Assembly: GCF_031458255.1 (NCBI RefSeq)
Contig: NZ_JAVDYC010000001.1
Location: 7,015,001 to 7,079,000 of the forward strand
Source: Catenuloplanes niger
GTDB taxonomy: Bacteria; Actinomycetota; Actinomycetes; Mycobacteriales; Micromonosporaceae
Direction of reading: 5' to 3'
Length of the DNA stretch: 64,000 nucleotides
Numbering within the stretch: position 1 is the stretch's first letter; every line of letters starts with the position of its first letter. The notes under the pieces were generated by a model. That model ran no database searches. It was not told the DNA's origin and saw nothing but the letters and a program-made list of their open reading frames with translations. A program made the translations under genes and the position numbers. Of this stretch, positions 1-9,500 are shown piece after piece.

Positions 1-3000
1 GCGACAAGCCCTTCTTCCGGTCACTGATGGTCAGCAACCCGAAGGTCCAGCGGGTCCGCGCGCAGGACTACGGCATGACCGAGCTGCCGGTGCCGGCCAA
101 CTCCACCTTCCGGGAGTACGAGCACGACCGCGTCCGGACGAACCAGACGGCGCGGGACCGGCTGGAGAGCCGCGGCTGGTCGCTGCCGGACCGGCGCGGC
201 CGGATCTCCCGCCCGGCGTGGACGAGCGACGACGCCCACTGGATGCCGCTGGACCCGGCGACCGACGAGCCGATGGCGGTGGCCACCGAGACGCTGGACG
301 GTAACGTCACCCGCCTGGTCTCCGGCCGGTACGTCCAGAACGGCCGCGCTTTCGAGGTGGTGGACCCCGGCACCGGCGAGGTCGTGCGCCGGCTTCGATC
401 CTGGACCGGCGCGGACGGCCAGTTGCGGTGGACCGTACCGCCGCTGTCCGCCGAGGACGTCCGCTTCTACGACGCCCTCGCCCGGCGGCGGGGCTTCGAC
501 TCCGGCGAGGACCTGGTACGGACCGTCGTCACCGACGGAGAGTGGGTCGGCCGAGACTTCCTGCTGCCGGGATTCGATCTCTACCGGTTGCCGGTCGGTA
601 ACGACATCGTCCAGGTGCGGGCGACGCTCGACCGCGGCGGCCGGGTCGTCCGGGCGCTGCGCCCGCTGGCGATCGACGGGGACCGCTTCCAGCGGGACGG
701 CCACCTGATGCTCAGGGATCTGGCCGCGGCGGGCTGGACCGTGCGTGCCGGGCACCAGAACCGCCTCAGCGCGACCCGGCGGGTCGTCGAGGTCAACCCG
801 TACCAGCACCAGTCGCGGCGCACGGTGGCGGACGCCCACCGGATCCGCTACCAGCAACCGGCCGGGAGCCCGTTCGTCGGGCTGGTGACGGTGCCGCCAC
901 CGATCCCGGCGGGGCTGCTCCCGGCGACGCCGGCGGTGTCGAAGGCCGATCTGCGTGCGGTCGTCGACGGCGCGCTGTCCCGCTGGACGGACGTGCGTAC
1001 CGTGGTCGCGGCGCTCGACACCGCGGCGGGAGCCGGCATGCCGGTGCCACGGCGGCAGGCCGCGGACGCCGCGCGCAACGCGCTGGACGGCGTGCACCGC
1101 GGACTGAGCGATCTCGCGGACCTGCTCGGCACACTGCCGGAGGACGTCGCGCAGACGCGGCTCGACCTGCTGATGCTCCGCTACGGGCTGGCGCGCGAGC
1201 TGATCGCGCAGGCGCTGCCGGACACGGACACGGTGCTTCCGGTCCCGGCCGCGACGTTCCGCCCGGTCGACGGCGGTCGCCGGCCGTACCCGGTGGACGT
1301 GGTGACCGGCGGCGTGGCGGACCTGGCCGCGGCGGTCCGGATGTCGATCCTCGCCACCACCGGTCTGCCCGGGACCAGCACGCTCGCGCCGCTGCTGCGG
1401 TCCGCGACCGTGCATCGGGACACCGGTGAGCTGCGCGTCGCCCTGCCGTTGGGCACCGTGCGGGTGAAGCCCGGCGCCGGGACTCCGGGTGCCGCCGAGG
1501 CCGCCGCGGTCGGCGAGCTGGCCGCGCGCGTGTCCGCCGGACTCGGCCACGACCCGGTACGCCAGCAGGCCGAACGGATCCACTGGCAGCACGCGGCGCT
1601 GACCGCCATGCTGGCCGGTGCGCCGGGCCGGGAGCGGCCATGGTCCACCGTCCCGGTGGACCGGAGGGCCCTGGAAACGGAACGCCGGCAGCTGTCAGCC
1701 CTCTCCGGCGAGCTGCTGACCCCACAGGCATCACCGGTGGTACACGCCCTGCTCTCCGCATTGCCGACCGGGCAATCGGGGGCCGGCGTGCTCACGGGGG
1801 ACCAGCTGCGGGAGCTCTGGCAGGTCGTCGTCACCAACGGTGACCGGGCTGCGGGCAGCACGGGGGACCGGAGCCTCGCTGAGTGCCTCGCACTGGTGCA
1901 GGACCTGGTGCGCAGGCTGCATCCGGGCGACTGGCAGGGGCACGGGGTGCGCCTCGCCCGCACCCGGGAGGAGCCTACGCCCGGCCGGAACGCGGAGACC
2001 TGGCTCGGCGACCGCGAGGACTGGCAGCGCTTCGGCTCCTGGTCGGACCTGAGCAATCGGATGGGCACCGACCCGAACCTCGGCGCGCGATCGCTGGCCG
2101 TGGTGCTGACCGAGCGTGCGGGAGCGCCGTACGGGCACGTGTACGCGGCGTACCACGCCGGGGACGACGGCGTCCTGTGGATCAACCTGACCGATCGCGG
2201 TGCAGCACCCCGGGTGGGTGCGCCGGGAGAGCTGCCGAGCGACGCCGACACGTACACCCGCGCGATCGTGATCGATCCGGACGGCGTGGTGGCCAGGTCC
2301 ATGAGCCCGGCACCGCCGGCCTCGGAGTCCGGGTCCGCGCCGCTGCTGGATCCCCCGGTCAGCCGGGGATACCGGGGCGGTGGCATCGAGGCCGAGCGCA
2401 CCATGCCGATGGTGCTGCCGGCCGGCGTCCTGAACGACAAGGTGCTCGCCTCCACCATGGACGAGAGCATCGACTTGCTCTCCGACACGAAGTTGCTCTA
2501 CGAGCGGGACGGCGTCTACCACCTCACCCCGGAGGAGGAGGACGAGTGGACGATCAGCGCCGACATCGTCGAACTGCGCAGCGGAGTTCTCGGCATCCTG
2601 CCCGGTGAGGAGAACCGGATCCAGGACACCGACGAGTTCTGGGAGCAGCTGGCGGATGTCGAGCAACGGTTCGAGAACGTCGACACCGAGCCCGGCCGGC
2701 CGGACGAGGACCTCGCCGGGGTCCTCGACGGCAGCAGCTTCCAGATGGCGCCCGGCATCGGTGACACGGCCATCGGCCTGCCACCCGAGGGTGACGAGGG
2801 TGGCAACCACGTCCACCTGTCGTTCGGCGTGCCGACCGAAATGCTGAAGGGATTCCTGTCTGACGTCACGGACGGGACATGGCGGGACTCGACCGTCACC
2901 TACGGCACCGATCTGGGACCGGTGCCGTACCGGACCAAGGCGGGGCAGCAGGAGGGCGCCGAGTTCGGCGCCGGCGTGGCCGCGCACCTTGCCGACTTCC

Positions 3001-6000
3001 TCGGCGCACTCGGCTTCGCCTTCCCCGACCGGGTGGGTACGGCGGTCGAAGGCGTCACGACGCTGCTCTACTCGCACAGCGGCGGCTACATGGACTCCTG
3101 GACACCCAGCCGGAACATCCCGAAGGCGCACGTCGCGACGTTGTCCCGGCACGATCACCGGTTGCTCTGGGGCGACCTGCCGTGGTGGGCGGCGTTCGGC
3201 CTGTCGCTGCAGGCGGACGAGATCCGCGGTGCGCTCGGCCGGCTCTACCTGGAGCGCAACAACGCATTCCTGGACCGGATGCGACAGGCCGGAGCCGACC
3301 ATCCCGAATTGGCCGGGATCACCCGCGACAACTGGGCGGAGTACGGAACCCAGGAGAAGCCGGCCGTCGGCACGTACGTGGACGCCGCCCTCACCGGCCG
3401 TGCGATGCCGCCGCCGCTGGTGTGGGGAAGCACCACCACGTTCCCGGCACTGGACACGAATGGCGGACGGGTCCGGCACGGCCTCGCGATCCTGGAGGTC
3501 CGCTCCTACGGTGCCCGCCGGGTCACCATGCCGCAGACCCGGGACAACTTCCGGTATCTGGCCGGCGGTATCCGGTCCGGGTACGCGGCGATCGCCGGGC
3601 TGGACCCACTGCGCACCGTACCGCTGCAGGACATCGGCGGCGCGGTGACCGGCTCCCCGGTCCACGCGGCGATGTTCCGGGCGGTCCGGCACGCCGCCGC
3701 CGGCGAGACCGCCGAGTCCGCCGCGCAGCTGCGGGCGGCCGTTCAGGCCGGCATCACCAGCGAGCAGCGCGACACGTGGTCCTCGATGCTGGTACTGCGC
3801 GCACGCGTGGAGAGCGCGGCCGGCAACTCCGACTTCGCCAATCGGATCTGGCGGATCGCGGCCGCGATCGCGCAGCCGATCGCGCGTCGCTGGCTGACCG
3901 AGGACCGCATCGGCCGTTGGCGGGACTGGGCCATGGTCGGCGACGCGATCGTCACCGGACGGCGCATCGACGAGCTCCGCACCGTGCTGAGCATCCTGGA
4001 GCGGGGCTCGCACGGGCTGCGGCCGGACCAGGCGCTCGCGGTGCTGCGGGAGAGCCGGTCCCAGCAGCGGTCGGATGCGCTGGGTGCGCTGCTGAGCGCG
4101 GTCACCCCGGAGGGTTTCGGCCTCGCACAGTCGGTGGTCCGGAGCGCGGCGGGTACGCCGCCGGCCGAGAGGCACATGGCGGACGCGATCGGCATGATGC
4201 TCGCTGGTGACACCGCCGGCGCGATCGCGCTCGCGGGATCGGCGATCAACGCCCTGACCCCGAACACCGGCGCGATGTGGGCGGCTGCCATGCACCGGCT
4301 GGCCGGCTCCGGCCCGGCCGCCGTGGTACCACGTGGGCTGGCCGCCGCCGCGGTGCGGACCTGGCTCGCGGCACGCGATCCGAGGCGCGCGCACGAGGCG
4401 CAGGAGAGGCTGCGGGAGTTCGCAGATGCGGCCGGGCCGGCGTTCGGTGCGCTGATCACCGGGCAACTGACCGCGATCCAGCAGGATCCCGGTGCGGACG
4501 CACGCACCCGGGGGTTCCTCGCCGCCTGGCAGCTGTCCGCACTGGACATTGGGGCATCGGCCTACGAGTACCTGGGAGCGGACGATCCGGACGCCCGGCA
4601 CGATCTGCTGTTCAGCATGATCGGCGACGCCTCCGACTCGGACGGCGAGATGCGGATGGACGATGAACCGGAGCTCGGTGTCCGTACCGTGCAGGGTCTC
4701 TGGCAGTTGACCCAGCAGGTGGCCGACGGCGGCCCGCGGGACGTCGTGATCCGCAACACGCTGCGCGCCGTCGTGGCGGTGGCGACCGGGGCGCCGGTCA
4801 ACACGCTGGGCGGATACGCCGGCATGCTGGCCCAGCACCGGGCACACCTCGGCGACGCCGTCGCGCTGCTGAACGCGCTGCATGGCCGGAACCCGGATGA
4901 GCGGGTGGGCGGCGCGGTGACCGGCGTCACGCAACTGGTCCGGCAGATAGCGGCCACTGTGGGCGATGTCCAGGTATTCCGGGCCGAGGTCGCGTACACG
5001 AACCCGCCGGTGCTGCCCCCGCTGCCGCGCGGACTGACCGTCGCGGACCAGATCGCTCAGATGCGCAAGCACGTCGACGCGGCCACCCCGCGCGTTACCG
5101 AGGTGCTGGATCGGTTCCCGCACTCGGATGCCGCCGCGCTGTGGCGCGCAGCCGTGGACGCGCTGGAGAGCAACGGCTCGATCACCGACCTCGCGCTCCT
5201 GTTCAACCAGACCGCGGCCGCGCTCATCCGGCTCGACCGGAGCACGATCGGCGTGCTCGCGCCACTGTGGTCCGGCCGGATCGCGCCGGATCGGGCGGTG
5301 CCGGCGCCGCGCCACGTCGGCCCGTGGACGGCCGGTGACCTCGGCCCGGTGACGGCCGGGCTGAACCGTCCGGTGCTGACCGTGGACCTGAGCGGCCGGA
5401 CTCCGGCCGCGATCGAGCGGCTGGAGCGCGCGCTCCGTGAGCACGCGTGGTGGGGTGAGGTGCCGATCGTCGTCACCACGCACAGTGCCAAGGCCACCAG
5501 GGACGAGTTCACCGCACTCCTTGAGCGGATGCGGGAGGCCGGCGCCGGTGAGCACACCGGACCGGTCGTCATCGAGCAGTCCATGAAGAAGAGGACGCCG
5601 GAGGAGTTCGTGTTGGGCCCCTCCGAGTCGGTGTGGCGGCTGTGGGACCAGAACGGCCGCCTCGTCGACGCCGACCCGGCCACCTCGGTGTCCGAGCTGA
5701 CCAGGGCCCTGTTCCAGAAGGCGGCCAGGCTGGCGACGACACCGATCGGCACCGCGCTGCCCCCGGTCCTCGCCGGCCTGCTCACGGCCGGGGCGGACGC
5801 GGAACAGTTCCACCGGCGGTACCACGAGCAGCTCACCGACCCGGGCGTGCGGGAGGCACTGGACACGGTGATCGCGACCGCGCCGGACCGGGATCACCTG
5901 GCCGGTTTCCGGGCCGCGCTCAGCCTGGACGCCACGGCCACGGAGCGGCTGGTCCCGGCCACGACGAACCTGCTCGGCGTGGAGCCGCCGTACACCGGTG

Positions 6001-6458
6001 GTCCCGTCCCGGCCACGTTCGCCTACGACTTCCTGGCCCAGACCGGTAGCCGGATCGAACGGTTCGCCATGGACGGCCTGTTGTTCCGGATCGTGCTGGC
6101 CGGGCGGATGTCACCGGAGTTCGCGCTGGACCTGCTGCGGGCCAGCGCGCGGAACAAGGTCGACCGGGCCGTCGTCGACGTCTTCGAGTCGGTGGCCGAC
6201 GTGATGGCGCTCACCGAGGAGCAGGCGGCCGCGAACCCGCACACCGATCCACGGCTCAAGGCGATCCTCGCCCGGGTCGAGAAGGTGTCCAGCACCGCGC
6301 GGGAGCCGGGCACGCCGCCGCCGGACTGTGTCGACCCGGTCGACCGGACCGCGTTCGTCGGCCGCCTGGACGCGCTGCGCGACATGCTGCGCGCCGACGG
6401 TCAGGCGGCCCGGGCGTCGCTGATCGAGACGCTCACCTACGTCCTCGCCAACTGCTGA
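1..6458 (+). CDS. Giant modular protein 1 (5' end outside window)
   Basis: The reading frame is already open at nt 3, and the first residues (KPFFRSL..NPKVQ) align with the middle of the beta-module of the sibling giants (QPFFQSM..NTKVQ), so the true start lies upstream; the ATG at 27 is internal. Order of modules, counted from nt 3: rest of one beta-rich module (about 1-280); a helical linker (about 315-415); a papain-like domain with Cys628, His712 (GHVYAAY) and Asp731 (WINLTDR); an amidoligase-like module with Glu857 (VELRSG), His936-x-His938 and Glu1165-Val-Arg1167 (EVRSYGARR); an Ala/Arg-rich helical stretch (about 1220-1650) unique to this copy; and the family C-terminal domain (from about nt 4975) with PPPDC and a terminal Asn-Cys. 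No signal peptide or membrane segment is visible in this part. Function is unknown; domain calls are by eye. Confidence 0.85.
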   Translation, partial: DKPFFRSLMVSNPKVQRVRAQDYGMTELPVPANSTFREYEHDRVRTNQTARDRLESRGWSLPDRRGRISRPAWTSDDAHWMPLDPATDEPMAVATETLDGNVTRLVSGRYVQNGRAFEVVDPGTGEVVRRLRSWTGADGQLRWTVPPLSAEDVRFYDALARRRGFDSGEDLVRTVVTDGEWVGRDFLLPGFDLYRLPVGNDIVQVRATLDRGGRVVRALRPLAIDGDRFQRDGHLMLRDLAAAGWTVRAGHQNRLSATRRVVEVNPYQHQSRRTVADAHRIRYQQPAGSPFVGLVTVPPPIPAGLLPATPAVSKADLRAVVDGALSRWTDVRTVVAALDTAAGAGMPVPRRQAADAARNALDGVHRGLSDLADLLGTLPEDVAQTRLDLLMLRYGLARELIAQALPDTDTVLPVPAATFRPVDGGRRPYPVDVVTGGVADLAAAVRMSILATTGLPGTSTLAPLLRSATVHRDTGELRVALPLGTVRVKPGAGTPGAAEAAAVGELAARVSAGLGHDPVRQQAERIHWQHAALTAMLAGAPGRERPWSTVPVDRRALETERRQLSALSGELLTPQASPVVHALLSALPTGQSGAGVLTGDQLRELWQVVVTNGDRAAGSTGDRSLAECLALVQDLVRRLHPGDWQGHGVRLARTREEPTPGRNAETWLGDREDWQRFGSWSDLSNRMGTDPNLGARSLAVVLTERAGAPYGHVYAAYHAGDDGVLWINLTDRGAAPRVGAPGELPSDADTYTRAIVIDPDGVVARSMSPAPPASESGSAPLLDPPVSRGYRGGGIEAERTMPMVLPAGVLNDKVLASTMDESIDLLSDTKLLYERDGVYHLTPEEEDEWTISADIVELRSGVLGILPGEENRIQDTDEFWEQLADVEQRFENVDTEPGRPDEDLAGVLDGSSFQMAPGIGDTAIGLPPEGDEGGNHVHLSFGVPTEMLKGFLSDVTDGTWRDSTVTYGTDLGPVPYRTKAGQQEGAEFGAGVAAHLADFLGALGFAFPDRVGTAVEGVTTLLYSHSGGYMDSWTPSRNIPKAHVATLSRHDHRLLWGDLPWWAAFGLSLQADEIRGALGRLYLERNNAFLDRMRQAGADHPELAGITRDNWAEYGTQEKPAVGTYVDAALTGRAMPPPLVWGSTTTFPALDTNGGRVRHGLAILEVRSYGARRVTMPQTRDNFRYLAGGIRSGYAAIAGLDPLRTVPLQDIGGAVTGSPVHAAMFRAVRHAAAGETAESAAQLRAAVQAGITSEQRDTWSSMLVLRARVESAAGNSDFANRIWRIAAAIAQPIARRWLTEDRIGRWRDWAMVGDAIVTGRRIDELRTVLSILERGSHGLRPDQALAVLRESRSQQRSDALGALLSAVTPEGFGLAQSVVRSAAGTPPAERHMADAIGMMLAGDTAGAIALAGSAINALTPNTGAMWAAAMHRLAGSGPAAVVPRGLAAAAVRTWLAARDPRRAHEAQERLREFADAAGPAFGALITGQLTAIQQDPGADARTRGFLAAWQLSALDIGASAYEYLGADDPDARHDLLFSMIGDASDSDGEMRMDDEPELGVRTVQGLWQLTQQVADGGPRDVVIRNTLRAVVAVATGAPVNTLGGYAGMLAQHRAHLGDAVALLNALHGRNPDERVGGAVTGVTQLVRQIAATVGDVQVFRAEVAYTNPPVLPPLPRGLTVADQIAQMRKHVDAATPRVTEVLDRFPHSDAAALWRAAVDALESNGSITDLALLFNQTAAALIRLDRSTIGVLAPLWSGRIAPDRAVPAPRHVGPWTAGDLGPVTAGLNRPVLTVDLSGRTPAAIERLERALREHAWWGEVPIVVTTHSAKATRDEFTALLERMREAGAGEHTGPVVIEQSMKKRTPEEFVLGPSESVWRLWDQNGRLVDADPATSVSELTRALFQKAARLATTPIGTALPPVLAGLLTAGADAEQFHRRYHEQLTDPGVREALDTVIATAPDRDHLAGFRAALSLDATATERLVPATTNLLGVEPPYTGGPVPATFAYDFLAQTGSRIERFAMDGLLFRIVLAGRMSPEFALDLLRASARNKVDRAVVDVFESVADVMALTEEQAAANPHTDPRLKAILARVEKVSSTAREPGTPPPDCVDPVDRTAFVGRLDALRDMLRADGQAARASLIETLTYVLANC

Positions 6459-6474
6459 TCGCGATTTACCCCGC

Positions 6475-6507
6475 GTTCACGTGAACCGTGCGGGCGGGCG
6501 CGACGTC
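6475..6507 (+). promoter_or_regulatory. ECF-type promoter of giant gene 2
   Basis: GAACC at 6483-6487, exactly 16 nt, then CGTC at 6504-6507, ending 53 nt before the ATG. The -35 overlaps a perfect 12-bp palindrome GTTCACGTGAAC (6475-6486), which is not present at the sister promoters. The same GAACC-N16-CGTC arrangement precedes each intact giant gene. The ECF assignment is inferred from the motif class. Confidence 0.7.
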
Positions 6508-6560
6508 AAGAGGTGATCGGCGCCGTCGGAGGTACGGCGGCGCCGGGTGAGGAGCACATC

Positions 6561-9500
6561 ATGGCGAACGCCGGGGATTTCCGTCTTGTCTGCGCGGACG
6601 GCCGTTTCATCGCGGTACCCGGCGGCGTCTTCTACCACGACGGTCCGATGGCGGAACCGGTCGACCCGGCCGCGCTGGCCGGTGCCCTGCGGGCGCCCCG
6701 GGTGGCCGGCGCGGTCGCGGTCTTCGTGCCGGAGCGCGCCCGGACCCGGATCGGCGCGACCGACCGGGTCCGCCGCGCGCTGGACGACCTGCCGGCACCG
6801 GCCCGGGACCGTCTGGTGCTCGGCACGCCGCCCGGCGAGGCCGCCGACCAGGCGGCCTGGCTCGGGCTCACCGACGAGCTCGGCCTGGCCAGGCACGCGG
6901 CGTACCGGCCGGGCCTGACGCCCTCGCGGCGCGTCGTCCCACTGGACGCCGCGGGTCTGGAGAACCCGGACCACCCCGCGGCGGTACGGGTGCTGCCCCG
7001 CGACCAGGCGGCCGCGCGCGAGACGGTGCGCGCGGCCCTGGACGGCACGCCACCCTCCTGGGAACGCCTGGAGCTGCTGGCCGTACGGTCCGCCGCGATC
7101 CGCCGTGAGCTGGGCCTGCCGCCGGGACACCGCGGCCGGTCCGGCGCCGGGTACGCGCTGGCGGCCGGGATCGCGTTGTTCGGCGTGCCCGGCGGCGCCG
7201 ACCCCGCGACGCTGCGGCGCGACGTGCGGCAGATCCCGGCGGACGAGGTGCTGCGCGCCTGGGGCGGGCCGGTGGCCGCGGTGGACGCCGGTGAGCTGGT
7301 GGCCGCGCTGGCCGCGGCGCCGGGGTCGGGTGCGCTGGTCCGGGTGCCGGCACCCGGCGCCGGCCGGCCCGGCCTCGTCTGGCTGGTGTCCCGGCCGGGT
7401 GGTCTGGTCTCGATCGATCTGGAGGCCGACGACGACGCCCCGATCCGTGTGCTGACGCCCCGGGACGCGGTATCGATGCTGGGCACCGCCCCGGTCGCGG
7501 CCCGCGTCACCCCGCACGGCGAGGCGAACCCGCAGGGCGAGACGGAACCGCGTGGCGCGGCCGGACCGCGTGGCGAGACGGAACCGCGTGGCGAGACGGG
7601 ACCGCGCGTCGGCCCGGCAGCGGGCGGAGCCGTGGCCCCGCCGGATCCGGCCGATTTCACGGCTGCCGGGATGCGGGCGCTGACCGGCCGGATCGTGGCG
7701 CGGCTCGGCTCCGGCAGCGGCGACGTGTACTGCGCGGCCGCGATCGGTGTGGCCCGCGACGAGCTGTTCGGCCGGTTCGGCGTCGCGCTGACCCCGCCGG
7801 ACGGCCGCTCCCGCGACGACCTCGACCTGCACGACGGGCTCTGGGCCGGCTGGGGCGCGCCCCGCACCTGGCCGCGGACCACCGGCTGGGCGGAGATCGG
7901 CCGGATCGTCGGCGAGGAGCCCGGCCGCGTCGCGTTCGTCCTCTCCGGACGGCCGGGCGCGATCGGCCACGCCTTCCTGGTGGTGAGCACGGCCGACGGC
8001 GTGCTGTGGGTGGACCCGTCCGCGACGCGCGAGGCGGACCGGGTCCGCACGCATGCGGAGATGACCGTCCCCGGCCGCGACGGGCTCCCGAAGGCCGCCG
8101 GCGCGGTCGACCTGCGCACCCGGATCTTCCGCCGGGACGGCACCGCGGTGACCGTCCCGGTCGCGCCGCCGGAGTCCGCGGGACCGGACGCGACCGCGCT
8201 GGCGATGACCGACCGCGCCGACCGGCGCTACCGCGGCTCCGGTGTCGAGGACGAGGAGTCGGTGATGCTCTTCCTCCCGCCGGGCATCGTGCCGAACGAC
8301 GCCCGCAGCCAGGTCCTGGCATGGGGACCGGGCCACACGTACCGGATCGAGGTCGAGACCAAGGGGTTCTTCCTGGGCGCGGACGGCCTGCTGTACGCCT
8401 CGCCGGTGGACGCGCGGGCGGCCGGTGGCGACGGCCGGGCGACGACCGTCGCCATCATCGAACGGGTCAGCGGGATCCTGCGGTCGCACCCGCACGAGGT
8501 GAACCGGCCGGCCCCGGAGCCGGTCTTCGACGCGTTCGGGCGGATGGCCGCGAAGACCAGGACGCTGCCCGGCTCGGACGGCGGCGGACCTGTCATGCCG
8601 CTGACCGAGTTCCTCTCCGGGCTCGACCTCGACCTCGAGTTCACCGACCTGGGCCTGCGGACCGCGGTCGGGCGCCCGCCGGTCCGCGACGAGCCCGGCT
8701 CGCACTACCACTACACGCACGGCGTCGTGCTCTCCGGGATGCGCGAGTTCCTCGAGCACGTCCGCGACAACACCTGGCGGAACCTGGACCTCGGCTACCT
8801 GACCCAGGAGCACCTGACCGACGGCCTGCGGTTCGGCGATCAGCTGGCCGAGTGGTTCCTGGAGGACGGCCCGGAGGCGTCCGGCACCGCGAACCTGATC
8901 GCCGGGTACGCGGCCCTGTTCTACGACAGCTTCGCCGGTGCCGCCACCTGGCCGATCTACGCCGGGCTGAACAAGGTGGAGATCGCGGTGCTGTCCCGGG
9001 TCGACGCGTTCGCCGACATCCTGGAGCGGATGCCGATGGACGTGGTCGAGTTCTTCGGCGAGAACTGGGACCGGATCTGGGCGGAGCTGCAGTTCAGCAT
9101 CGGCGCCCGGATACCGGACTACACCACGCGTTACCGGGCCAGGAACCACGACGAGCGGTTCTTCTTCAAGGACGACTTCCGGCACGCGCTCACCCACGGG
9201 CGGCTGCACACGCTCGAGGAGTACGCGCGGAGCGCGTTCGTCCTGGACGCCGAGCGGGTGACGCAGTGGGACGCGATCGGATACACCACCGCGGCCCCGC
9301 TGGACCTGGCCGGCGGCGCGCTCCTGCGCGAACACGTACCGGTCGAGGTGCGTTCGTACGTCGCCCGCCGGATCACCGCCCGCCGGGCGCAGCAGCTGAA
9401 CGGGGAGCTGTCCCGGCGCGCCGCCGCCGCGTACGACGCGGCGCTGGCCGTCGGCCCGGCCGAGCGTGCCGCCGGTGCCCGGGCCTGGCTGAGCCCGGTC

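Noticed and set aside
1731-5897. Very long antisense open frame (1,388 codons) opposite giant gene 1, and similar ones opposite giants 2-4
   Set aside because: These are GC-driven shadows: Arg/Gly/His-rich sequence without domain features, and they disappear where the sense frame has conserved family modules.
6513-6560. In-frame upstream start for giant 2
   Set aside because: The extension runs into the promoter spacer; the ATG at 6561 has the ribosome site and matches the sibling N-termini.
7512-7601. Tandem repeats considered as a CRISPR-like array
   Set aside because: The units are directly abutting 18-mers without spacers and lie in frame in a gene.
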